Part shown: positions 56,050-64,000 of the stretch, in pieces | Position numbering within the stretch: the first letter of the stretch is position 1 | How the letters are laid out: each line of letters opens with the position of its first letter | NCBI GenBank assembly: GCA_030247855.1 | Contig: JAPDRN010000009.1 | Coordinates: forward strand, 485,387-549,386 | Direction of reading: 5' to 3' | Origin: Knufia peltigerae | Lineage: Eukaryota; Ascomycota; Eurotiomycetes; Chaetothyriales; Trichomeriaceae | Length of the DNA stretch: 64,000 nucleotides | Notes under the pieces: generated by a model | Seen by the model: the letters and a program-made list of their open reading frames with translations, nothing else | Told to the model about the DNA's origin: nothing | The model's database searches: none | Made by a program: the position numbers and the translations under genes

Positions 56050-57932
56050 ATGGGACTTTTCGACTTGATGGCAGGACGTTTAGCCGTACCAACACGGTCC
56101 TCCATTCCAACAGTCCCACGACTGACTGGACAGCGGTCGTGGCCTCCCACAGGAACGCAAAAGAAAAGAGGTCTTGCTACGGCAGGGCACTACAAAACAC
56201 CAAAGCCTTTCAACGAGCCTAATGTGAGAAGCAAAGACTTCATGTTAAGTTCCTTCCGCTACTAACTTCGCTACAGCTTCATTACACCCCATCGTCACCA
56301 GAACGACAAAAGCTGATTGTAGCATTGAGCGAATTGCGAACAAAAATCCCCCTTCAGGTGCCCAGCATCAAGAATGGGGTGGAGGCTGAGACCAAATCGA
56401 ATGCAGAGGTCTACTTTCCCTCCGACAACTCATCGGTTTTTGCCAAGTATGCCACCGCAAATGAAGAGGACATCTCTTCCGCCATTGAGGCAGCCTTAAA
56501 GGCCAAACAGGCGTGGCAAGATACTCCATTCACAGACCGAGCTGCAATTTTCCTGAGAGCAGCGGAATTGGTATCCAAGAAATACCGCTTCGAATTGATG
56601 GCCGCGACAATGCTCGGACAGGGCAAAAATGCGTGGCAGGCCGAAATCGACGCCGCGGCCGAGCTCGCGGACTTTTACCGATTCAACGTCTCTTACGCGG
56701 AAGAAATCTATTCTAGACAGCCTACCTTGAATGAGAAAGGTCAATCAGGGTGAGTCAAATTTTGCCTGCCCCCGATATGGAGAGACCACACACTTACAGG
56801 AGCTACTTTTAGGCGCACCGACTGGCGTCCTTTGGAAGGCTTTGTCTACGCAATCTCACCTTTCAACTTTACTGCCATCGGTGGAAATTTGATTTCTGGC
56901 CCATTGCTTCTGGGCAATGTCGTGGTCTGGAAACCATCTCCGTACAATGTCTACGCGAGCTATCTGGTATACAAGATCTTGCTCGAGGCCGGCTTGCCAC
57001 CAAATGTTCTTCAATTTGTCAATGGCGACGCGGAAGCGATCACAAAGGTGGCTTTGTCACACCGAGAGCTATCCGCCATCAACTTCACCGGGTCCTCAGA
57101 CGTGTTCCGTGGCCTTTACGGAAAGATCGCCGACGGCGTCAAGGAGAAGAAGTATCGTGATTTTCCACGACTGGTCGCCGAGACTTCGGGAAAGAACTTC
57201 CACCTGGTCCACCCCACCGCAGACATCAGCAACGCCGTCAAGCACACAATCCGGGCCTCTTTTGAGTACGCTGGTCAAAAATGTTCTGCTTGCTCTCGTA
57301 TCTACATACCCCAGAGCAAGGCAGACCAATTCTTCTCCGAAATCAAGGCCGAGCTGAGCAACGTCAAGGTGGGACCGCCCGAAGACTTTGAAAGCTTTAC
57401 AGGACCTGTGATCAACCAAGCGGCGTTTACCAAGATTTCAAAGGCCATCGACGCTGCGAATCAAGATGGTCAACTTGAGCTTATCGTTGGCGGTCACCAC
57501 GATTCGACCAAAGGCTTTTATATCGAGCCCACCATCTACAACGCAAGGACACTGGATCACCCTCTTTTTGACCAAGAGCTGTTTGGCCCTGTTCTGGTTG
57601 CTTATGTCTATCCCGACGCCGAATTCGATGCTCTCCTGGAGACCATCGACAAACAAGGCGGCGGGTTCGCTCTCACGGGCGCCATCTTCGCCAATGACCC
57701 GGCCGCAATCCGAAAGGCCGAGAACCGGCTGCGCTATGCGGCTGGCAACTTCTACACCAATTGCAAGACGACTGGTGCTGTAATCGGCCAACAGTCTTTC
57801 GGAGGTGCAAGAAGCAGTGGTACCAATGACAAGGCGGGGAGTGCAAACATGCTGATGCGCTTCACGGCACCTCGCACTTTGAAAGAGGAGTACAATACGT
57901 TGGATTCTGTTCTGTACCCGAGCAACGCCTAG
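56050..57932 (+). CDS. Delta-1-pyrroline-5-carboxylate dehydrogenase, mitochondrial
   Basis: Three exons, 56050-56223, 56277-56749 and 56813-57932, give 588 residues. The first exon encodes a presequence rich in Arg/Ser/Thr (AVPTRSSIPTVPRL and KKRGLATAGHY). The enzyme part has LEGFVYAISPFNFTAIGGNL, INFTGSSDVFRGLY, RLVAETSGKNFHLVHPTADI with the general-base Glu, FEYAGQKCSACSRIYIP with the nucleophilic Cys, and QELFGPVLVAYVYPD. This is the ALDH4 family, which oxidises glutamate semialdehyde/P5C to glutamate and also 4-hydroxyglutamate semialdehyde from hydroxyproline. It is divergent from the aldolase. The C-terminus (PSNA) lacks a peroxisomal signal, so it works in the matrix, unlike its neighbours. 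Confidence 0.93.
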
Positions 57933-58271
57933 ATTTGGGTACTGTCAGACATTTTCGTGGGCTTACTTCTTACGCAAAGGCACCACTCCAGCAGGCATAA
58001 TGGTTAATTTGTTTATATAGAGTTTGAAGTGGGTGGTGACGCAGGCAAGACAAAGGCAGAGCTTTTCACAGTTTGTCCATAAATCCTACGTGTTCTGAAA
58101 AGAGCGAAATCTAGCAGAAATTAATGGCAAGGACCTGGTTTAGCTATATAGACATGCGGCGCCGGCTGGTTTCCACAGAGTAGTTCAGAGACTTCGATTT
58201 GACTGACTCTATTCAATGGGGTGCTTTGGGACAACCCTGGTCCAACCAAACGTGTTGTATGACTGCTGCTT
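57933..58271. other. Convergent 3' region P5C dehydrogenase/aminotransferase
   Basis: 339 bp between two stops. The plus-strand frame starting at 58216 is the antisense of the last aminotransferase exon. Confidence 0.5.
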
Positions 58272-59809
58272 CTATAAGTTAGACGCCGCACTGGATGATG
58301 TAGCCTCTGAAATGGATTCGGTCCTCAAACAATCCGCAATGGCTTTCGCGACAAAGCCCACATTCGATTCATTTAGTCCAGCGATTGAGATACGTGAGTT
58401 GTCTGCCATATAGATATGGTATTGTCCTAGTTGGATATTGTTATAAAGCCTGGCTTCTCAAGCAAGAAGCGTTATGGTATTTTTTTCACTCACGTCTTAG
58501 TTGAAGAACCACTTTGTGCGATAGACCCAGGAAGCCGAACATTCCTGTCTGTTGTGTGATATGATCCCAGCTGCCTGGTGCCCCTAATTGATAATTGTTT
58601 GTCAGGCGGTGGTGGACAGATAAAACATGACGCCACTCAGATGGACGTACCACTCTTGACCAGTAAATCACAAAGGCTTTGACGCATTGTGCCAATACGC
58701 GTGCTCATGGTCTCGAGATCTTCAAACCACATGCTCCTCAACGACTCGTCGCTGAGGATCTGAGTTGCCACCTTGGCACCGTACGCCGGAGGATTCGAGA
58801 TCTCTGAACGTTGTATTCTTTCCAAGACAGATTCGCAATTACGGGCGACATTCTCAGACTTGGTTACGAGGACGGTGGCCCCGACGCGTTCTCCTGTCGT
58901 GTTGCGGTTCATTAGCACCATTTTCACTCACCCCATTTGGGAGCGTCAGCTCCTCGGGTAAGAATTACCGTAGAGGCCCATGTTTTTGGCAAAAGAGACA
59001 GCCACCGCCGCCTCGAGGCCGAGATCGTTGACAAAATGCCGTATCGAGAAGGCATCCTCGTCAAAATTCCCCGATCTGAAACCTAGATATGCGGCGTCGA
59101 AGAGTGGGAAAAGGCTCTTGGCCTTGATGATGCGGCCAATCTCTGTCCACTGTTCCCGAGTAGGGTCACAGCCGGTAGGATTGTGTGCGCAAGCGTGCAG
59201 GACTACAATCGACTTCGGTTCGGCGGCGTGGAGAGCGTCCGCGTAGGACTTCCAATCGAGCGATCCGGTCGTGGCATCGTAGTATCGAAACGTCCGCACC
59301 TCGAAACCCAGCGAAGAGAAGATCAAATGGTGATTGGACCATGTAGGCTCTGATAACAAGACCTGATGAGTCAGTCCGCTGTAATCTCTGAGCAATGTGC
59401 CCGCCAAATGAAGGCTTCCCGTCCCAGAGAGGCTTTGGGAAACTGCGAGCTACGAAAAGGAGATAATGGTCAGCGATTCTTGTCTGGAAGGAGAACCTGG
59501 CGATGAGAGCATACATACTTTGCTTTCGATCGCAATGTGAGCCTGAGCACCCAACAATGTCTTTCCAACTGCGGATCGGAATTCCGGTAAGCCCAAGATG
59601 GGTAAGTATTCATGGTGGAGTTTCTGGCCACCTGATAGTCTTCGCCGAGACTCACGAACCGATGGAAGCACCCAAGGAAGACCGGTGCCGTCACGATAGC
59701 TGCCCTGACCGAGGTTTACTTTCACCGGAGAGGGATCGTGGTTGTACTGTGCAGTGAGCGCAAAGATGGCATCCTTTGGGAACAGTGGTGCTGACTCGAA
59801 CACAGACAT
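58272..59809 (-). CDS. Aspartate aminotransferase (class I PLP), possible weak PTS1
   Basis: Five exons, 59809-59519, 59449-58969, 58893-58651, 58583-58494 and 58426-58272, give 419 residues. The two last exons were found by hand: they supply APGSWDHITQQTGMFGFLGL and RISIAGLNESNVGFVAKAIA, the normal AAT C-terminus. Core motifs: VKVNLGQGSYRDGTG, HHEYLPILGLPEF, VLHACAHNPTGCDPT, FDAAYLGFRSGNFDEDA and the PLP lysine in VSFAKNMGLYGERVG. There is no presequence; the end is SNL, a possible weak PTS1. AAT also transaminates 4-hydroxyglutamate to 4-hydroxy-2-oxoglutarate, the substrate of the aldolase two genes away. Opposite-strand frames over the last exons are shadows. Confidence 0.9.
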
Positions 59810-60269
59810 TTTACGCCCCGACCTGAAGTGAATGCGGAGGGGCTAACTCAGGCTGTATGTGTGCTCGCTCTCAAAAGCGTTGAGACTGGATGCTAATCTG
59901 TAAGGATGGCTTGAGCCGATGATGCTGCTGCCACCAACGCTGATACAGAAAAGACTTGGAATAGGCCAAAGCCGTTGATATTGAAAAGCTCCAGAAAGTA
60001 TGTCAGGACCAGGCATTAATCTTAGGTTGCTCAGGAGCGATACCATTATCATTGATACCAGCAACGGATCCTACCGTCGTCAGACATTAGACACCTATGA
60101 CTCCAGGATTTGAGCCGACTGATGATACCGATCAGCGAGCATCGGCTCCGAGAGCCGGTATCTCTCAGCACCCGGTGCCAGCAAGCAATGGTCTCGGAAT
60201 CTCATCCTCTATGAACTTTATGATAACTAACTACCTGAAGAATCTATTGAAGGGCTCTCTTGGCATATT
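59810..60269. other. Aminotransferase promoter and carrier 3' flank
   Basis: 460 bp, no gene supported. Confidence 0.45.
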
Positions 60270-61448
60270 CTACCCTGAATAACTCGTTAGCTTCTTGATG
60301 TGATGTGCGGAGAAATACACCCACATGGTGAAGGTGCCGGAAGATGACAGCATTGTTCTGAGCAAGGTAGGACCAAGTCCTCGAAAGAAGGCTGGAAGCT
60401 TGCCTTGTCGCCATATATGCACCGCCACCATCCAAGCATTCTTGTATGTTCGCTCCCGGCCAAACCCGTCGTTTTGTATCAAAGTCTTGATGACATCGAG
60501 CGGATAGCTTCCCACCCAGAAGGCCACCCCAGCCATGGCTCCGCAAGGTGCAATCAACCAAGGAGGCAAATGCTCTCGCGTCTTACCTTGTGCGTCAGAA
60601 AGCAGCCGCATACAGGTCTCAAATGTCAAGAAGTAGCAACCGTACGCCTGGAATTCTCGCAAAACAGCGATGTTTTGCCCTTTGAAGATCCCCTTGCTCC
60701 CGGCCGTGTTGTATATCTTGGTCATGCAGTCCCAAGGTCCATTGTAGAGCCTATTTTTGCCCATACCCTGTTGCATCTGGAGCCGGATCCTGATGTGCTC
60801 AACGGGACCTGATACTATGCTGTTGGCAATTCCTGCAGCTCCACCAGCTAGATAGTAATCAAGGTACGACAGCGTGCATTGCTCTTGAGCTTGTTGAAAT
60901 GAGCCGCCGGCGGTCTTCCACCCCTCCAGCAAATGCTTTGCGCCGTGAAACACCGAGAATTGTATGCTAACCTACAGGACTATGAGTGAGCAGACGAATA
61001 AAATTAATCAACACTGGGGAAAACTTGCAGCAGCTCCGACCCCCAAGAAAGGTAGTAATGCTCCCTGAAGCAGTAAGTAGTCAGAAAAAGCTCTTGCCAC
61101 GAAACGTTGTGGTAGGCCCACTTTATAGAAGGCAAGCGGGCCTTCATTTTTGAAGATGTCTGAAAAGACCTGGAATGCTTTCCTCTTCTGCCCTGTTTGC
61201 ATTCGGACTTTGACCAGATCTGCCCTTCACCAAGTCGTTTGTGTCAGTGACGCCGCATTTTATCTGAGTAACGAGTCACTACTGACCAAAAGGTTGACCT
61301 ATTTTGATCTTCGATCAGCACCCTATGCTTCCAGACCTCTCACATCATACTCACCAAGAAGAACCGACACAACACCACCGGCAGCTCCAGCAATCGCATT
61401 TGTTGCAGAAGGGGGCCTCAGAACAACTGGTGTTTGTGAGCTCGCCAT
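60270..61448 (-). CDS. Mitochondrial carrier (SLC25), YMC1/carnitine-ornithine-like
   Basis: Four exons, 61448-61355, 61298-61287 (only 12 nt), 61219-61029 and 60971-60270, give 332 residues. All three carrier signatures are present: QPFDLVKVRMQT (split over the micro-exon), GPVEHIRIRLQMQQG and SYPLDVIKTLIQ. Six hydrophobic helices fit. The third intron begins GCAAGT, a GC-AG intron; using it restores VGAAVSIQFSVFHGAKHL, whereas no GT site keeps the frame. The closest types are carriers for amino acids/acylcarnitines (Ymc1, Crc1, Ort1). In this cluster it may move glutamate, hydroxyglutamate or P5C-type intermediates between cytosol/peroxisome and the mitochondrial dehydrogenase. Confidence 0.88.
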
Positions 61449-61853
61449 GGTAGCAAAGTACCCCTCTCTTCCAATCAGGGGGCGATACTCCGGAGACCAC
61501 GTTGTCGCCGGTCACGATTGAGCCCTAGGGGTTAACGGCATTGAAATCAAGGTGATCGTAAGCCTCATGCTCAAAACATATTCACAAAAGCTGCAACGAC
61601 CAAGTTTCACCTGCTCCCTTACGCCTTATTCATCCCAAGTCTTGACCCTCCATAAGAGTGGAACGTTTGTGGTGGCAAAGTATCTGGGTGGAGTCATATC
61701 GGAAAGCCTCCCGATCCAGTAAACAAACAGTTAGCGGCGCCAGTGACAAGGGACCTCCATCCGTACTCAACGCCGTCGACAGCATTCGCTGTAATAAATA
61801 TACATGTGACTGTGCGCAACAATCTCTAGAGAATCCGTACAAAGCCAAGCAGT
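61449..61853. promoter_or_regulatory. Divergent promoter of carrier and flavin oxidase
   Basis: 405 bp between two 5' ends. It contains GC-rich CCGGAGACCACG and GCCGGTCACG near 61491-61515. No function is shown. Confidence 0.4.
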
Positions 61854-63267
61854 ATGAATTCTACCAACAAGGCTGAAGCCGTGGCCATTCTCGGTGCTGG
61901 GGCCTGGGGCTTGTCGACCGCTGTTCATCTCCTCGAATCAGGATACACAGACATCTCGGTCTTCGACCAGGCATCCGAGATTCCCTCTCCCTACTCGGGA
62001 GCGTACGACCTCAACAAGATCGTCCGAGCAGAGTACGAAGATGAGTTTTATACGGAGCTGGCTCTTGTACGTCACCCACGCAAGCACTGCGCCGATCTTT
62101 TTTGGGTTGAGAGAAACTGACGAGGAAGTATTGTAGAGAGCCATCAACAAGTGGAAGACACCCTTTTGGGGAGCCAATTTTCATCAGCTCGGTTACGTGC
62201 TTGCAACATCGGGTGCGGCCCCTGAGAAGGCCGTCAAACACTTACAGACGGCACTCTTGTCCGTAAAGGACCATCCAGCGTTTGCACCAAAGATCACAGA
62301 GTTGAACACACCTGGCGAGTTCAAGGGCATCTACTGGCAATTCACCGGTCCGATGGCCGGGTTTCAAGGTTATCACAATCGACTTGCAGGCTATGCGCAT
62401 TCTGCAAATGCCATGCTGGATACCTACCGTTACTTGAGTGGCAGGGGCGTCAAATTTGTGCTCGGTCCGCACGAGGGCAAAGTGGTAAAGCTGCTTTACA
62501 ATGGTGGTCCCGGAGACGTTTCTTCAGAGCGACGCTGCACTGGCTTCCGAGTAGAGAGTGGGAAAACGTACGAAGCACGACGAACCATCCTATGCCTGGG
62601 ATCTTGGGCCGCGACGCTCATACCCGATATTGCCTCGTACGTCGTGGCAAAGTCCTGGTCGGTGGCTCACATCCAACTCACCGAGCGCGAGTGTGACTAT
62701 CTACGCGGCATCCCGGTCCTGAACGTCCGAGACCTGGGCTTTTTCTTCGAACCTGACCCAGTCACGAAGCTTTTCAAGCTATGCCCGCTGGGCGCTGGCT
62801 ACGTCAACTCTGACAAGACGACAGGAATTTCTCTGCCTCCAGGAGAGGCGCTTTCAACCCCACGAGACTATATTCCGGCAATCGACGAGGCGAAATTGCG
62901 TCGACTGTTGCAGCAGACGCTGCCGTGGCTGGCAGACCGCCCCTTTGTAGAGAAGAAGATGTGTTGGTTTGCCGACACCGCCGACTCGGAATACACGGTC
63001 GACTTTGTCCCCAACACGGGAGATTCACTGATCGTATTGTCTGGGGACTCTGGACATGGGTTCAAGATGATGCCAATTGTCGGCGAATGGGTCGTCAAAC
63101 TGTTGGAAGACGGCAAACAGACCCTGAAGCGATGGCGATGGCGGCACAGCCAAGGCAGCAAAGGAGGTAATGAGTGGGGAGACGATGTGAGCTGGAGAGT
63201 TGGCACGACTAAAGAGCTCAAGGAAGTCATCGAGGAGCAGCGGAGGGCTGAAAAGTCACGTTTGTAG
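61854..63267 (+). CDS. FAD amine oxidase, amadoriase/L-pipecolate-oxidase type, with PTS1
   Basis: Two exons, 61854-62066 and 62137-63267, give 447 residues. The FAD motif is VAILGAGAWGLSTAVHLLES. SGAYDLNKIVRAEYEDEFY, SVAHIQLTERECDYLRGIPV and LGFFFEPDPVTKLFKLCPLG match fungal fructosyl-amino-acid oxidases and L-pipecolate/sarcosine oxidases. MCWFADTADSEYTVDFVP holds the Cys that is covalently bound to FAD in the family, and VLSGDSGHGFKMMPIVGE is the flavin-contact loop. The end EKSRL is an SRL PTS1. The family oxidises secondary amines with release of H2O2. Here a cyclic imino acid such as 4-hydroxyproline or proline is the contextual guess, replacing a mitochondrial proline dehydrogenase; an Amadori substrate is the alternative. 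Confidence 0.9.
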
Positions 63268-64000
63268 ATCCAAAGCCAGGGCTGCCACGTCTGAGGACGA
63301 GATGGCGAGGATAATTCGGTGTCAATATGCCACTCTGTGCCTACATCACAACATATATGTGGGAGAGATTGTTGTGAGTCAATTTGCCTATCAGGCAGAC
63401 GGGAGGTTATGCCAGGAGGTCTTTGTGCGAGGGGCTATGCAAGAAAGAAAACCTCTTAGTCATCGAGGCCAGACTCGACTTTTCATCCTATCTAGCCCCC
63501 AACCAGTACCTATCCCTGCAAACCCGTCTCACAAAAAAACCCTCATCGACGCAGGCAGGTGAAGTTGCCTTCCACATCTTCGAATTAGTGCACTGCTAAT
63601 TGCCCTCCATAACGAGCTTCGAAATCGTAAGAAAGACACGTCATGACCTTGATGATTGACACCTCGGCGAAAGCAATTCATACGTGTTCAGAAGATCCGG
63701 TATGATCTGCTTACACGGCTAAGCCGCTCCAGCTGAGAAAGATGTACGCTACGGATGCATCGCCGTGCGTCGGAGACGGCTGCCGGTGCCACGGTAATCA
63801 GCGCCGTCATGTGATTGTGAGAAGTCGGCTATCATATCGACTTTTACGGCACTGAAGCCTATCTGCCAGATCTGGAGAGGTCACACGAAGGCCGCACTCT
63901 AGATTCACTGGAGCTCTAGATGCGGGGGGTTATTTTACCTGAATCGTTCGAGTTTGCCAGCCTCAACCCTCGCCGCAAGATGAGTAACGGGGGGGGGGGG
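63268..64000. other. Right edge, no gene supported
   Basis: 733 bp after the flavin oxidase. It ends in a run of G at the last dozen bases, which may be real or an assembly edge. Confidence 0.5.

Noticed and set aside
58216..58413. A short plus-strand frame near the aminotransferase
   Set aside because: It lies over the last aminotransferase exon (minus strand), which encodes the conserved C-terminus.
63989..64000. Terminal poly-G run
   Set aside because: Lies at the window edge; more likely a homopolymer or assembly artefact than a functional element.
1..64000. CRISPR arrays, insertion sequences, tRNA or rRNA genes
   Set aside because: No repeat-spacer pattern, transposase motif or tRNA-like cloverleaf was recognised; the organism is a eukaryote. 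tRNAs could be missed by eye.

Overview
This window is nuclear DNA of a filamentous ascomycete (Pezizomycotina). The genes carry short spliceosomal introns of about 45-100 bp with GT-AG ends and CTAAC-like branch sites. Fungal families dominate: three Zn2Cys6 transcription factors, two P450s of the pisatin-demethylase type, AIM18, a D-xylose reductase and amino-acid permeases. The number of catabolic enzymes recalls Eurotiomycetes/Chaetothyriales, but that placement is an impression, not a test. I joined exons by hand from frame and splice signals; all coding sums given are multiples of three. No tRNA, rRNA, transposon or CRISPR array was recognised.

Layout. 0-20 kb holds mostly unrelated housekeeping and metabolic genes: an AT-hook-like nuclear protein, a dual-specificity phosphatase, a mitochondrial K+/H+-exchange protein, a Zn2Cys6 factor, GABA transaminase, a secreted histidine acid phosphatase, a methyltransferase, xylose reductase, AIM18 and a broken Tfb2-like fragment. 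20-34 kb is accessory: a P450/MFS divergent pair, a PEX11-like gene, a small EutQ-like cupin, an NmrA-like reductase and two Zn2Cys6 regulators.

34.7-47.4 kb looks like an aromatic amine/phenylacetate degradation cluster. It holds a P450, RidA, homogentisate dioxygenase, fumarylacetoacetase, a Dabb protein, an aldehyde dehydrogenase, a flavin amine oxidase and a FAD aromatic hydroxylase. A consistent route is aryl-ethylamine to aldehyde to arylacetate to homogentisate to fumarate plus acetoacetate. No 4-HPP dioxygenase or maleylacetoacetate isomerase is present.

48-52.5 kb holds two convergent amino-acid transporters. 53.6-63.3 kb holds a P5C reductase, a DapA/HOGA-type aldolase, a mitochondrial P5C dehydrogenase, an aspartate aminotransferase, a mitochondrial carrier and an amadoriase/pipecolate-oxidase-type flavoenzyme. 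Together they match the steps of trans-4-hydroxyproline breakdown to pyruvate and glyoxylate, which to my knowledge is not usually described as a fungal gene cluster.

A common thread is peroxisomal targeting. Amine oxidase (SRL), aldehyde dehydrogenase (SKL), cupin (SKL), aldolase (SRL) and flavin oxidase (SRL) all end in PTS1 tripeptides, the aminotransferase ends in the weaker SNL, and a PEX11-like gene lies in the same window. The substrate assignments are inference from families and context.
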